Positions 27,247 through 37,570 are shown, counted from the first letter of the stretch. The stretch is 64,000 nucleotides of DNA from Variovorax boronicumulans (GCF_007677875.1 NZ_VEDO01000004.1:124001-188000), one strand, 5' to 3'. Notes: generated by a model not told the origin, from the sequence alone. Numbers and translations: made by a program.

Positions 27247-28623
27247 ATGATCAAGTTGTTCAACCACTACCTGCATCGGCGCACGGTGCTGCAGGTGGTT
27301 CTCGATTTCGCGTTGATCCTCGCAGCCGTGTTTGCCGAGTTGCTGTGGCGGCGTGCTGAGCTGCCGGTGATGGTGCCGGTGCTGGGCTACACGGCCTTGC
27401 TGGCGACCGGCATGTTGGTCATCAACGGCAGCATGGGTTTTTACCAGCGCGTGCACGGCCGTACCGTGAACCAGTCGCGCGCGCGCGCAGCGTTGGCGCT
27501 GCTTCTCGCGGTACCCGTGACCTACGCCGTCTTCGGCTTGGTTCCCTTGGGTATCGAGGGGCGTCAGTCGCTGGCCCTGGCGGCCATGGTCGGGCTGCTG
27601 GTGGTGCTGGCGCACCGCGTCGATGCCGCACATTCCGGCGCACAGTCTGCCCTGCGGCACCGCGTGCTGGTGTTCGGGACCGGTCCTCGGGCCGCGTTGG
27701 TTGGCCGAGCGCTCAAGAAGGACGACCCGCATGTCGACGTGGTGGGTTACTACGCCAGTCCGAACGAATCCGAGGCCGAGGTCTCGGCCTGGGGCATCCT
27801 CTCCAAGAACAAGTCGCTGACCGACACGGCGCTTGAACTGGAGGTCGACGAAATCGTCGTCGCGCTGGTCGAACGCCGTGGCGGAAGCATGCCTCTGCGC
27901 GAACTGCTGGACTGCAAGCTGCATGGCGTGCGCGTGACCGACATGGCCACGCACTTCGAGAAGACCAAGGGCCAGATCCGGCTCGATTCGGTGTCGGCCG
28001 GCTGGCTGGTCTTTGGCGACGGGTTCAGCCAGGGGGGGCTGCGCACGGCAGTCAAGCGCATTTTCGACATCGCCTGTGCACTGCTATTGATCGGGATCAC
28101 CGCGCCAGTGATGCTGGTCACGGCACTCGTCATCAAGCTCGAGAGCCGCGGCCCGGTGTTCTACCGCCAGGAGCGCGTGGGCTTCAACGGACGGCTGTTC
28201 AATGTCGTCAAATTCCGCAGCATGCGCACCGACGCCGAGAAGGACGGGCCGCAGTTCGCGGCGGCCAAGGACAGCCGGGTGACGCGCGTGGGGAGCTTCA
28301 TCCGCAAGGTCCGCATCGACGAACTGCCGCAGCTGTTTTCCGTATTGAATGGTGACATGAGTCTTGTGGGCCCGCGCCCCGAACGGCCGTTCTTCGTCGA
28401 TCAGTTGACCCGCGAGATTCCTTACTATGCGGTTCGCCAGAGCGTCAAGCCCGGCGTGACCGGTTGGGCCCAGGTGCGCTACCACTATGGCGCTTCGCTG
28501 GAAGACTCGGCCGAGAAGCTGCAGTACGACCTGTACTATGTCAAGAACCACTCGTTGTTTCTGGATCTCGTGATCCTGTTCGAGACGATCGGGGTGGTGT
28601 TGATGGCCAAGGGCGCGCGCTGA
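27247..28623 (+). CDS. Sugar transferase of the XrtA/PEP-CTERM system (TIGR03013-like)
   Basis: 458 residues. Polyprenyl-phosphate sugar-1-phosphate transferase that should prime an exopolysaccharide unit in the inner membrane. The N-terminus has four hydrophobic helices, then a Rossmann-like domain (VLVFGTGPRAALVGRALKKD), then the catalytic domain: DIACALLLIGITAPVML, YRQERVGFNGR, VKFRSMRTDAE, VRIDELPQL, SLVGPRPERP and GVTGWAQVRYHYG. The N-terminal layout and the three prs genes that follow indicate the PEP-CTERM-associated EpsB subtype rather than WcaJ. It is distinct from the transferase at 7241-8665, so the cell probably makes two polymers. Confidence 0.88.
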   Translation: MIKLFNHYLHRRTVLQVVLDFALILAAVFAELLWRRAELPVMVPVLGYTALLATGMLVINGSMGFYQRVHGRTVNQSRARAALALLLAVPVTYAVFGLVPLGIEGRQSLALAAMVGLLVVLAHRVDAAHSGAQSALRHRVLVFGTGPRAALVGRALKKDDPHVDVVGYYASPNESEAEVSAWGILSKNKSLTDTALELEVDEIVVALVERRGGSMPLRELLDCKLHGVRVTDMATHFEKTKGQIRLDSVSAGWLVFGDGFSQGGLRTAVKRIFDIACALLLIGITAPVMLVTALVIKLESRGPVFYRQERVGFNGRLFNVVKFRSMRTDAEKDGPQFAAAKDSRVTRVGSFIRKVRIDELPQLFSVLNGDMSLVGPRPERPFFVDQLTREIPYYAVRQSVKPGVTGWAQVRYHYGASLEDSAEKLQYDLYYVKNHSLFLDLVILFETIGVVLMAKGAR

Positions 28624-28679
28624 GCATGCCGGCGCCTGGTGTGGCGCAGATCCGCACGCGTCCGCAGTAGGGGAGGCGC

Positions 28680-30794
28680 GTGGACAGTCCCAACATCTTG
28701 CTGAGCGTCTGGGGGTATGCCTTTACCGGGCTGGCCTTCGCCGCATTTGCCGTCGCGCTGGTGCGACGACGCACGCTGTGGTCGGCGCGCGAGGTCTCTA
28801 CCGGGCTGATGCTCGGAGCGGTCGTCGCCTCGATGGTGTGGGCCCTTCTCGTGCTGGCGGCCCTGCTGGGCACGTCGCCCTGGCTGGTCGACCTCAGCCT
28901 GCTTGCCGATTGCCTGCGCTACGCCTGCTGGATCGGCTTCCTGTTGCTGCTGTGGCGGCCCGAGCGTCCGGGCTGGCTGGTTCAGCGCTTCGGGTGGGCA
29001 GGTGTTGTCGCAGCATTGCTGGTCGGCGGGACGGTGGCGGTGCGGGTGTACAACCTGCTGGATGGCGACGGCAATGCGGCCCCGGTGGGCCAGTGGCAAT
29101 TGCTCGGCGCGATGGCCCTGCCGGTCTTTGCGCTGTTCTTGTTGGAGCAGGTCTACCGCAACGTCACGGACGACGTGCGCTGGAGCCTGAAGCCCCTGTG
29201 TCTGGGCCTGGCTGGTACTTTCCTCTTCGACCTGTACGTGTTCTCGCAGGCGGTCCTGTTCAGCCGTCCAGACCTCGATGCGATGAGCGTGCGCGGCCTG
29301 TTGCACGCGGTGCTGGTGCCGCTGATGTGGTTGTCGATGAGCGGGCGCAGTGACTGGGTCGGCAAGGTGCGCGTCTCGCGAACGGCCATCTTCCATTCCG
29401 CCACGCTGGTGTTGGCAGGCGCCTACCTCATCTTCATTTCCGCTGTCGGCTACTACGTGCGTTACTTCGGTGGCGACTGGGGCCGGGCGCTGCAGCTGGC
29501 GCTCGTCTCCGTGGCCTCCGTGGGCATGATGGTGCTGCTCATGTCCGGCACGGTGCGCTCGCGGCTGCGCGTGACGGTGGGCAAGCACTTTTTCCGCTAC
29601 CGCTACGACTACCGCGAAGAATGGCTGCGCTTCACCCAGACCCTGTCGAACGACCGCTCGCCGCTGGCCATGGGCCAGCGCGTGATCCGTGGGCTGGCAG
29701 ACATGCTGGAAAGTCCGGCAGGCCTGCTCTGGTTGCGCAGTCCGGGGGAAGCCTCGCTGCGCTGCGCGGCGACCTGGAACATGCCTGCGTCCAAGGACAA
29801 GGAAGAGGCCGACTCCGCGTTCTGCCGCTTCCTTTTGCAAAGCGGCTGGGTCATCAACCTGCAGGAGTACCGCTCGTTCCCCCAGCGCTATGGTGACCTC
29901 GCGTTGCCGGCCTGGTTGCAGGAAGTGCGGCAGGCCTGGCTCATCGTGCCGCTGACCGTGGGCGACGAGTTGACGGGCTTTGTCGTGCTCGCCAGTGCAC
30001 GTGCCGACGTGGATGTCAACTGGGAAGTCAATGACCTGCTGAAGACGGCCGGCCGGCAGGCGGCGAGCTTTCTCGCGCAGATGCAGGCCACCGAAGCTTT
30101 GCTGGAGGTGCGCAAGTTCGATGCGTTCAACAAGATGTCGGCCTTCGTGGTGCATGACCTCAAGAACATCGTGACCCAGCTGTCCCTGATGATGAAGAAC
30201 GCCAAACGCTTGCAGGGCAACCCGGAGTTCCAGCAGGACATGCTCATGACTGTTGAAAATTCTTTGGACAAGATGCGACAGCTGATGCTTCAATTGCGCG
30301 AGGGTGCCAAGCCGACAGGCACCGTGCACGGTGTTGCGCTGGCTGGCATTGCCCGGCGCATCGCCCGGGTGGCCGAGGGCCGCGGCCGGCAGCTGGAGCT
30401 GGACCTGGACGACGAGCCGGTGGCGCGGGGGCAGGATGAGCGGCTCGAGCGCATCATCGGCCACATGGTCCAGAACGCCTTCGATGCCACCGACCCTCCA
30501 GGCAGGGTATGGCTCCGGCTCGGCCGCGAAGCCGGCTTGGCGCTGGTCGAGGTCGGAGACACGGGGCGCGGCATGTCCGAGGAGTTCGTGCGCGAGCGCC
30601 TCTTCAAGCCTTTCCAGACTACGAAGCAGGCCGGCATGGGCATCGGCGCCTACGAGAGTTATCAATATGTGCAGGAGCTGGGCGGAAAAATCCGGGTGGA
30701 CAGCGAACTTGGCCGCGGAACGGTGATCAAGATGCTGTTGCCACTGTTCGACACCCATTCGACGTCCGTCCTGCAGCCCTTGGAGAACGCATGA
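28680..30794 (+). CDS. prsK: XrtA/PEP-CTERM system histidine kinase PrsK
   Basis: 704 residues from a GTG at 28680 preceded by GGGGAGG. The N-terminal about 290 residues hold seven or more membrane helices; residues about 320-460 form a GAF-like domain (LADMLESPAGLLWLRSP, WLIVPLTVGDELTGFVVLAS); then the dimerisation/phosphorylation region FVVHDLKNIVTQL with His492, and a HATPase_c domain (N box MVQNAFDATDP, G1 VGDTGRGMS, GMGIGAYESYQY). It should phosphorylate the response regulator encoded next, whose ATG overlaps its stop (ATGA). The signal sensed is unknown. Confidence 0.92.
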   Translation: MDSPNILLSVWGYAFTGLAFAAFAVALVRRRTLWSAREVSTGLMLGAVVASMVWALLVLAALLGTSPWLVDLSLLADCLRYACWIGFLLLLWRPERPGWLVQRFGWAGVVAALLVGGTVAVRVYNLLDGDGNAAPVGQWQLLGAMALPVFALFLLEQVYRNVTDDVRWSLKPLCLGLAGTFLFDLYVFSQAVLFSRPDLDAMSVRGLLHAVLVPLMWLSMSGRSDWVGKVRVSRTAIFHSATLVLAGAYLIFISAVGYYVRYFGGDWGRALQLALVSVASVGMMVLLMSGTVRSRLRVTVGKHFFRYRYDYREEWLRFTQTLSNDRSPLAMGQRVIRGLADMLESPAGLLWLRSPGEASLRCAATWNMPASKDKEEADSAFCRFLLQSGWVINLQEYRSFPQRYGDLALPAWLQEVRQAWLIVPLTVGDELTGFVVLASARADVDVNWEVNDLLKTAGRQAASFLAQMQATEALLEVRKFDAFNKMSAFVVHDLKNIVTQLSLMMKNAKRLQGNPEFQQDMLMTVENSLDKMRQLMLQLREGAKPTGTVHGVALAGIARRIARVAEGRGRQLELDLDDEPVARGQDERLERIIGHMVQNAFDATDPPGRVWLRLGREAGLALVEVGDTGRGMSEEFVRERLFKPFQTTKQAGMGIGAYESYQYVQELGGKIRVDSELGRGTVIKMLLPLFDTHSTSVLQPLENA

Positions 30795-32155
30795 GCTCGG
30801 AAAAGATGCGCGCGCTGCTGATCGTCGAAGACGACCCGGCGTTGCAAAAGCAGATCAAGTGGTCGCTGGACCGCTTCGAGTCGGTGACGGCACTGGACCG
30901 CGAGTCTGCGCTGGTGCAACTGCGCCGCCACACGCCAGCGGTCGTGACCATGGACCTGGGCCTGCCGCCCGATGCGGACTCGGTCAGCGAGGGTTTCAAG
31001 CTGCTCGAGCAGATCCTGGCAGTGGAGCCCGACACCAAGGTCATCGTGCTGACGGGCCAGAATGACCAGGCCAACGCCCTGCGCGCCGTGGCCATGGGAG
31101 CCTACGACTTCATGCCCAAGCCGTTCGATCCGGACGTGCTGAACCTGACGGTGGATCGGGCGTTCCGCGTGTTCGAGTTGCAGAAGGAGAACCGCCGGCT
31201 GCGCTCCATGCAGCAGCCCGATGCGCTTGGCGGCCTGATCACACGCGACCCCGAGATGCTGCGCATCTGCCGCACCATCGAGAAGGTCGCCAATAGCACG
31301 GCAACCGTCATGCTGCTGGGCGAAAGCGGTACCGGCAAGGAAGTGTTGGCCAAGGGCCTGCACCAAGCTTCGCCGCGTCGCAACGGCAAGTTCGTCGCGA
31401 TCAACTGCGCCGCCATCCCTGAGAACCTGCTCGAGAGCGAACTCTTCGGCTACGAGAAGGGTGCGTTCACCGGAGCGGCCAAAACCACGGTCGGCAAGAT
31501 CGAGACGGCCAACGGCGGCACGCTGATGCTCGACGAGATCGGCGACCTGCCGTTCAGCCTGCAGGCCAAGCTGCTGCGCTTCCTGCAGGAGCGCACCATC
31601 GAGCGCGTGGGCGGCCGCCAGGAGATCCCCGTCGACGTGCGCATCGTGTGCGCCACGCACCAGGATCTCAAGGCTCTGAGCAAGGAAAACCGCTTCCGCG
31701 AGGATCTTTATTACCGTCTTGCGGAGATCGTGGTCAACATCCCACCGTTGCGCGCCCGTGTTGGCGACGCCGCATTGCTGGCCCATGCCTTCGTGCGGCG
31801 CTTCGCGCAGGAGCAGAACCGCGGCACGGTGAGCCTCAGCGAAGAGGCCGTCCGTGCGATCGAAGCACACGGCTGGCCCGGCAACATCCGCGAGCTCGAG
31901 AACTGCATCAAGCGTGCGGTCATCATGGCCGACGGCAACCAGATCGTGCGCGACGACATCGGCCTGGTGGCTGCGGAAGAGTCCGATGGCCTGGACCCGG
32001 CGCTCGACCTGCGTGCCGTGCGCGATGCCGCCGAGCGCACCGCCATCATTGCGGCGCTGGGCCGGGTCAACGGCAACATCGTGAAGGCCGCGGAACTCCT
32101 CGGCGTCAGCCGGCCCACGCTGTACGACCTCATGCATCGCCTCGGCTTGAAGTAA
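30791..32155 (+). CDS. prsR: PEP-CTERM-box response regulator PrsR (sigma-54 activator)
   Basis: 454 residues from the ATG overlapping the prsK stop; an open frame extends upstream but lies inside prsK. Receiver domain residues about 1-125 with phospho-acceptor Asp55 (VVTMDLGLPP) and lysine in FMPKPFDP; AAA+ domain with Walker A (GESGTGKEVLA), the sigma-54 contact loop GAFTGA (YEKGAFTGAAK), Walker B (GGTLMLDEIGDLP) and R-finger region; a C-terminal Fis-type helix-turn-helix (GNIVKAAELLGVSRPTLYDLM). The family activates RpoN-dependent promoters of PEP-CTERM protein genes. No clear -24/-12 site was found in this window, so its targets lie elsewhere. Confidence 0.94.
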   Translation: MSSEKMRALLIVEDDPALQKQIKWSLDRFESVTALDRESALVQLRRHTPAVVTMDLGLPPDADSVSEGFKLLEQILAVEPDTKVIVLTGQNDQANALRAVAMGAYDFMPKPFDPDVLNLTVDRAFRVFELQKENRRLRSMQQPDALGGLITRDPEMLRICRTIEKVANSTATVMLLGESGTGKEVLAKGLHQASPRRNGKFVAINCAAIPENLLESELFGYEKGAFTGAAKTTVGKIETANGGTLMLDEIGDLPFSLQAKLLRFLQERTIERVGGRQEIPVDVRIVCATHQDLKALSKENRFREDLYYRLAEIVVNIPPLRARVGDAALLAHAFVRRFAQEQNRGTVSLSEEAVRAIEAHGWPGNIRELENCIKRAVIMADGNQIVRDDIGLVAAEESDGLDPALDLRAVRDAAERTAIIAALGRVNGNIVKAAELLGVSRPTLYDLMHRLGLK

Positions 32156-32194
32156 GCCGGCCGCCCCGTCAAGACCTTCCCAGAGAGCCGTTCC

Positions 32195-34966
32195 ATGCCG
32201 CACCACAAAACCTCTTTCGCCACGATCGCCGTCGCCGTGGCCCTGTTGCTCGCGGGCTGCGGCGACAGCCCCGAGTCCCTGCTGTCCTCCGCCAAGGACT
32301 ACATGGCCAAGAACGATTACAAGGCCGCCACCATCCAGATCAAGAACGTGCTGCAAAAGCAGCCCGATTCGGGCGAGGCCCGTCGCCTGCTCGGCCTGGC
32401 GCTCCTGGCCGGCGGCGATGCGTCGGCTGCGGAAATCGAATTGAGCAAGGCGCGCGATCTGAAGCAGCCGGCCGACCAGGTCCTGCCCAAGCTGGCACAG
32501 GCGATGCTGATGCAGGGCAAGAACAAGAAGGTCATCGAGGACTTCGCCGACACGCAGCTGTCGTCGCCCGAGGCCACCGCGGAACTGCAGACCGCGCTGG
32601 CGAGTGCCTATGCGGCCGAGCGCAACCAGGCCGCTTCGGCGAAGGCGCTGGAGAAGGCCTTGGCCGCCGACCCGCAGAACCAGGGCGCCCTGCTGCTGCA
32701 GGCCCGCAGCAAGCTCGCAGCCCGGGACACGGAAGGTGCTGTGGCGGTGCTGGACGGTGTGTTGCAGCGCAATGCCAAGAATGCGGATGCGTGGCGGGTC
32801 AAGGGTGACATCCAGCAGTACGTGCTTCGGCAGCCGGACGAGGCTGCGGCGTCCTATCGCAAGTCCATCGAGGCCCAGCCCGGCGATATGCGGGGGTACT
32901 TCGGCCTGGTTGGCCTGTTGACCAGGCAGGCCAAGCTGGACGACGCCGAGAAGGAGATGGCAACCCTGCGCAAGCTGGCGCCCAAGCATCCCGAGGCGAT
33001 CTACCTGGATGCGCAGCTGGCCTATGCGAAGAAGGACTTTCCCAAGGCGCGACAGCTGGCGCAGGATCTGCTGCGCGTTGTTCCGACCAACGCTCGCGCG
33101 CTGGAGCTGGCCGGCGGCATCGACCTGCAGCGCAACGCGCTGGTCACTGCCGAGGAGAACCTCGCCAAGGCCGTTCAAGCGGATGCCTCGCTGGAGATGG
33201 CGCGCCGCTGGCTGGCCATGACCTATCTGCGTTCCGGGCAGGCCGCCAAGGCCCAGGCCACGCTGGCGCCCGTGATCAACGACAGCACCAGCGATCCCAC
33301 GCTGCTCGCGCTGGCGGGGGAGGTCCAGCTCATGAGCGGCGACGCCCGCAAAGCCGAGGAGTACTTCGCGCGGGCCAGCAAGCTCGATCCCAACGATGGC
33401 CGCAAGCGCACGGCGCTGGCCATGACGCAGATGGCCAGCGGCAAACTGGAGGCCGGCCTGGAGCAACTGCAGGACATCGCGGCCACCGATACAGGCACCT
33501 CTGCCGACATGGCGCTGATCAGCACGCTGGTGCGACGCAACGAGCTGGACAAGGCGCTGGCAGCGATCGACCGGCTCGAGAAGAAGACTCCCAACGTGCC
33601 GCTGACCGGTCAGCTGCGCGCGGGCGTGTTGATGGCCAAGAACGATCTGGCCGGCGCGCGCAAGAGCTACGAGGCCTCGCTGGCGATCAACCCAAACTTC
33701 TTTCCCTCCGTGGCCGGCCTCGCCGTGCTGGACCTGGCCGACAAGAAGCCCGAGCAGGCGCGCAAGCGCTTCGAAGACCTGCTCGCGCGCGATCCGAAGA
33801 ACGCGCGCGCCATGCTGGCGCTGGCCGAAGCCTACGCGCGCCAGCCGGGCGACAACACCAAGCAGATCGGCGACCTGCTGGCGCGCGCGGTGCAGGCGGA
33901 ACCGACGGAAGTGGCGCCCCGCGTGATGCTGGTGGATCACCTGCTGCGGCGCCAGGACACGAAGCAAGCGGTGTCCGTGGCCCAGGCGGGCGTGGCAGCG
34001 CTGCCGGACAACCCGGCGATGCTCGATGCGGCCGGCCGCGCCCAGATGGCGGCTGGCGACACAAACCAGGGCCTCACGACGCTGGCGCGCGTCGTGGCGC
34101 TGCAGCCCCAGTCCACGGTGCCGCTGGTGCGCCTGGCCGATGCCCAGATGGTGACCAAGGACGCCGTGGCGGCTGAGCAGACGCTTCGCAAGGCGCTCGA
34201 TCTGCAGCCCAACCTCATCGAGGCGCAGCGCCGCCTCATCGCCTTGCGCAACGAGCAAGGCCGCATGGCCGACGCCGTCGCGCTCGCGCGCACGGTCCAG
34301 AAGCAGCGTCCCACCGAGGCCATCGGTTTCCTGCTGGAAGGCGACGCGCGCATGGCTGGCAAAGATCCCGCCAGTGCGCTGGCGGCCTACCAGGCGGGGC
34401 TCAAGGTCGCACCCGCCCCCGAGCTGATGGTGCGCGTGCTGAGCAACCTGCGCAGCACGGGGCGCAACGCCGACGCCGATCGTCAGGCCAACGCCTGGCG
34501 CCAGAGCCAGCCCAAGGACATGGTGGTGCCCATGTTCCTGGCGGAGACGGCGATGTCGGACAACCGGATGGCCGACGCCGAAAAGCTGTACCTGGACGTG
34601 ATCAAAGCCCAGCCCAACAACGCGGTGGCCTACAACAACCTGGCCTGGGTTTCGTCTGAGCTCAAGCGCGACAACGCCTTGGTCTATGCCGAGAAGGCCA
34701 ACGAACTGGCGCCCGACCAGCCCGCCTTCATCGACACCCTGGCCATGCTGCTGGCCGAGAAGCAGGACTACAAGAAGGCCATCGAATTGCAGACCAGGGC
34801 CATGGGCCTGCAGGCCAACAACCTGCTGTTCAAGCTCAACATGGCCAAGATCTACGCCAAGGCCGGGCAGAAGAACGAGGCGCGCCAGCTGCTGGACGAA
34901 CTCGCCAAGCAGGGCGACAAGTTCGCCGGTCAGGCCGAGGTCGAAAGACTGCGCGCCACGCTCTGA
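32195..34966 (+). CDS. prsT: XrtA/PEP-CTERM system TPR lipoprotein PrsT
   Basis: 923 residues. A signal peptide with lipobox ends in LLLAGC (Cys22), so the mature protein should be lipid-anchored. The remainder is about 20 tetratricopeptide-like 34-residue helical repeats, for example AKDYMAKNDYKAATIQIKN and SYEASLAINPNFFPSVAGLA. This is the usual PrsT layout and length. PrsT is thought to scaffold exopolysaccharide or exosortase-dependent export; the exact role is not established. It follows prsR by 39 bases and its stop overlaps the protease start by one base (TGATG). Confidence 0.92.
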   Translation: MPHHKTSFATIAVAVALLLAGCGDSPESLLSSAKDYMAKNDYKAATIQIKNVLQKQPDSGEARRLLGLALLAGGDASAAEIELSKARDLKQPADQVLPKLAQAMLMQGKNKKVIEDFADTQLSSPEATAELQTALASAYAAERNQAASAKALEKALAADPQNQGALLLQARSKLAARDTEGAVAVLDGVLQRNAKNADAWRVKGDIQQYVLRQPDEAAASYRKSIEAQPGDMRGYFGLVGLLTRQAKLDDAEKEMATLRKLAPKHPEAIYLDAQLAYAKKDFPKARQLAQDLLRVVPTNARALELAGGIDLQRNALVTAEENLAKAVQADASLEMARRWLAMTYLRSGQAAKAQATLAPVINDSTSDPTLLALAGEVQLMSGDARKAEEYFARASKLDPNDGRKRTALAMTQMASGKLEAGLEQLQDIAATDTGTSADMALISTLVRRNELDKALAAIDRLEKKTPNVPLTGQLRAGVLMAKNDLAGARKSYEASLAINPNFFPSVAGLAVLDLADKKPEQARKRFEDLLARDPKNARAMLALAEAYARQPGDNTKQIGDLLARAVQAEPTEVAPRVMLVDHLLRRQDTKQAVSVAQAGVAALPDNPAMLDAAGRAQMAAGDTNQGLTTLARVVALQPQSTVPLVRLADAQMVTKDAVAAEQTLRKALDLQPNLIEAQRRLIALRNEQGRMADAVALARTVQKQRPTEAIGFLLEGDARMAGKDPASALAAYQAGLKVAPAPELMVRVLSNLRSTGRNADADRQANAWRQSQPKDMVVPMFLAETAMSDNRMADAEKLYLDVIKAQPNNAVAYNNLAWVSSELKRDNALVYAEKANELAPDQPAFIDTLAMLLAEKQDYKKAIELQTRAMGLQANNLLFKLNMAKIYAKAGQKNEARQLLDELAKQGDKFAGQAEVERLRATL

Positions 34967-35751
34967 TGGTCCGCACACGCCGCCGTTGGCTCGCCGGCTG
35001 CGCGGCAGCAGCCTGGTGCTTGGCCGCCGCGCCCTCGCGCGCCCAGTTCGTCGAGCTGATCGAAAGGACCAAGCCCTCCATCCTGATCGTCGGCACCTAC
35101 AAGGCCACCAACAGCCCGCGCTTCAACCTGCGCGGGACGGGCTTCGTGGTCGGCGACGGCAACCTGGCGATCACCAATGCTCATGTGCTGCCCAAGGCCG
35201 ACGAGCCCTCTGACGGCTCCGATCTGGTGGTGCAGGTGCGTCTGGGTCGAGAACTGTCGATGCGGGCCGTCCAGGTGCTGGAGGTCGACCGCCTGCGCGA
35301 TCTTGCCCTGTTGCGCTTCTCCGGCGAGCCGGCGCCGGCGCTGTCTCTGGGCGACTCCGATGCCGTCAAGGAAGGGCAGGCTATCGCCTACACCGGCTTC
35401 CCGATCGGTGGTGCCCTGGGCTTCTCGCCGGTGACGCACCGCGGCATGGTGTCTTCGATCACACCCATCGTGCTGCCCGCTGCCAATGGACAAAGCCTGT
35501 CGGCCCGTTCGATCCGCAACGCACGCGACGGCAGCTTCGACATCTTCCAGCTCGACGGCACGGCCTATCCTGGCAACAGCGGTGGGCCGGTGTTCGATCC
35601 GGGAACCGGCGCCGTCATCGCCGTGATCAACATGGTCTACGTGCGCGGCACGCGCGAGACGGCGCTGTCGCAGCCCTCGGGCATCACTTACGCGATCCCG
35701 GCCAACTTCATCGCGCCGTTGCTGCAGCGCCACCAGGGCCAGCCGCGCTGA
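34966..35751 (+). CDS. Secreted trypsin-like serine protease
   Basis: 261 residues with a twin-arginine-like or Sec signal (RTRRRWLAGCAAAAWCLAAAPSRA, cut near residue 26). The chymotrypsin-fold S1C triad is complete: His73 (AITNAHVL), Asp112 (DRLRDLALL) and Ser205 (YPGNSGGPVF). There is no PDZ domain, unlike HtrA. The start overlaps the prsT stop (TGATG), so it belongs to the prs operon and probably acts in the same envelope compartment, perhaps processing a sorted or exported protein (inference). It is convergent with aspS, 16 bases away. Confidence 0.88.
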   Translation: MVRTRRRWLAGCAAAAWCLAAAPSRAQFVELIERTKPSILIVGTYKATNSPRFNLRGTGFVVGDGNLAITNAHVLPKADEPSDGSDLVVQVRLGRELSMRAVQVLEVDRLRDLALLRFSGEPAPALSLGDSDAVKEGQAIAYTGFPIGGALGFSPVTHRGMVSSITPIVLPAANGQSLSARSIRNARDGSFDIFQLDGTAYPGNSGGPVFDPGTGAVIAVINMVYVRGTRETALSQPSGITYAIPANFIAPLLQRHQGQPR

Positions 35752-35767
35752 CCCTGGGTCACGCCGC

Positions 35768-37570
35768 TCAGGCGGCAGCGATCGGGTTGCGCAGGCGGAT
35801 GTGCAGTTCGCGCAGCTGCTTCTCGTCCACCGGCGCCGGGGCCTGGGTCAGCAGATCCTGCGCACGCTGGGTCTTGGGGAAGGCGATCACGTCGCGGATC
35901 GACTCGGCCCCGGTCATCAGCGTGACGATGCGGTCCAGGCCGAAGGCCAGGCCGCCATGCGGCGGGGCGCCGTACTGCAGTGCGTCCAGCAGGAACCCGA
36001 ACTTCTGCTGGGCTTCCTCGGCGCTGATCTTGAGCGCGTCGAACACCTTCTGCTGCACGTCGGCACGGTGGATGCGGACCGAGCCGCCGCCCATCTCCCA
36101 GCCGTTGAGCACCATGTCGTAGCCCTTGGAGATGCACTTCTCGGGCGCACTGACCATCCAGTCCTCATGGCCGTCTTTGGGGGCCGTGAACGGGTGGTGC
36201 ACGGCGGTGTAGCGCTGGGCCTCTTCGTCGAACTCGAACATCGGGAAGTCCACCACCCACAGCGGAGCCCAGCGGTTTTCGAACAGGCCGTTCTTCTTGC
36301 CGAACTCGCTGTGGCCGATCTTGATGCGCAGCGCGCCGATCGCGTCGTTGACGATCTTTTCCTTGTCGGCACCGAAGAACAGCAGGTCGCCGTCCTGTGC
36401 GCCCGTGCGGGACAGCACCTCCTGCAGGGCCTTGTCGTGGATGTTCTTCACGATGGGCGATTGCAGGCCTTCGCGACCCTTCGCCAGTTCGTTGACCTTG
36501 ATGTAGGCCAGGCCCTTGGCGCCGTAGATCTTGACGAACTCGGTGTAGCCGTCGATCTCGCCGCGCGACAGGCCCGTGCCCTCCCTGGCACCGCCCGGCA
36601 CCCGCAGCGCGACCACGCGGCCGCCCTTGGCGTTGGCTGCGGCCGAGAAGACCTTGAAGTCCACGTCGCCCATGACGTCCGTGAGTTCGGTGAACTCCAG
36701 CTTGACGCGCAGGTCGGGCTTGTCCGAACCGAAGCGGCGCGCGGCCTCCTGGTAGCTCATGACCGGGAACTCGCCCAGGTCCACGCCCAGCGTGTTCTTG
36801 AACACCGTCACGATCATGTTCTGGAACATGGCGCGGATGTCTTCCTCGGTCAGGAACGAGGTCTCGATGTCGATCTGCGTGAACTCCGGCTGGCGATCGG
36901 CGCGCAGGTCCTCGTCGCGGAAGCACTTGGTGATCTGGTAGTAGCGGTCGTAGCCTGCCACCATCAGCAGCTGCTTGAACAGCTGGGGCGACTGCGGCAG
37001 CGCGAAGAAGTGGCCGTCGTGCACGCGGCTCGGAACCAGGTAGTCGCGCGCGCCTTCGGGCGTGGACTTGCCCAGCATGGGCGTCTCGATGTCGATGAAG
37101 CCCTGGGCATCGAGGAACTTGCGCACCTCCATGGCCACGCGGTAGCGCAGCATGAGGTTCTTCTGCATGTAGGGGCGGCGCAGGTCCAGCACGCGGTGCG
37201 TGAGGCGCGTGGTCTCGCTCAGGTTCTCGTCGTCAAGCTGGAACGGCGGCGTGACAGAGGGGTTGAGCACCGTCAGTTCCTGGCACAGGATCTCGATCTT
37301 GCCGCTCTTGATGGCGTCGTTGGTCGTGCCTGCCGGGCGGGCGCGCACCAGGCCCTTGATCTGGATGCAGAACTCGTTGCGCAGGCTCTCTGCGGACTTG
37401 AACATTTCGGGGCGGTCCGGGTCGCAGACCACCTGCACATAGCCTTCACGGTCGCGCAAATCCACGAAGATCACGCCACCATGGTCGCGGCGACGGTTGA
37501 CCCAGCCGCACAGGGTCACGGTCTGGCCCATCAGCGCTTCGCTGACGAGACCGCAGTAGGTGGTACGCAT
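35768..37570 (-). CDS. aspS: Aspartyl-tRNA synthetase
   Basis: 600 residues from the ATG at 37570 ([12 protein letters not shown]), which aligns with the E. coli start and has GGAA seven bases upstream; ATGs at 37582 and 37630 are alternatives. Class II synthetase: N-terminal OB-fold anticodon domain ([26 protein letters not shown]), motif 2 ([23 protein letters not shown], given here as two pieces [12 protein letters not shown] and [10 protein letters not shown]), the bacterial GAD insert ([12 protein letters not shown]), and motif 3 ([16 protein letters not shown]). It attaches aspartate to tRNA-Asp. Last gene of fmdB-DUF502-aspS. Confidence 0.97.
   Translation of the reverse strand: MRTTYCGLVSEALMGQTVTLCGWVNRRRDHGGVIFVDLRDREGYVQVVCDPDRPEMFKSAESLRNEFCIQIKGLVRARPAGTTNDAIKSGKIEILCQELTVLNPSVTPPFQLDDENLSETTRLTHRVLDLRRPYMQKNLMLRYRVAMEVRKFLDAQGFIDIETPMLGKSTPEGARDYLVPSRVHDGHFFALPQSPQLFKQLLMVAGYDRYYQITKCFRDEDLRADRQPEFTQIDIETSFLTEEDIRAMFQNMIVTVFKNTLGVDLGEFPVMSYQEAARRFGSDKPDLRVKLEFTELTDVMGDVDFKVFSAAANAKGGRVVALRVPGGAREGTGLSRGEIDGYTEFVKIYGAKGLAYIKVNELAKGREGLQSPIVKNIHDKALQEVLSRTGAQDGDLLFFGADKEKIVNDAIGALRIKIGHSEFGKKNGLFENRWAPLWVVDFPMFEFDEEAQRYTAVHHPFTAPKDGHEDWMVSAPEKCISKGYDMVLNGWEMGGGSVRIHRADVQQKVFDALKISAEEAQQKFGFLLDALQYGAPPHGGLAFGLDRIVTLMTGAESIRDVIAFPKTQRAQDLLTQAPAPVDEKQLRELHIRLRNPIAAA

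Noticed and set aside
30662-34978. Very long open frame (about 1438 codons) on the minus strand opposite prsR and prsT
   Set aside because: It is a mirror of high-GC coding sequence: low-complexity Gln/His/Arg/Leu composition, no domain, and the plus strand has three clearly recognised genes with good starts.
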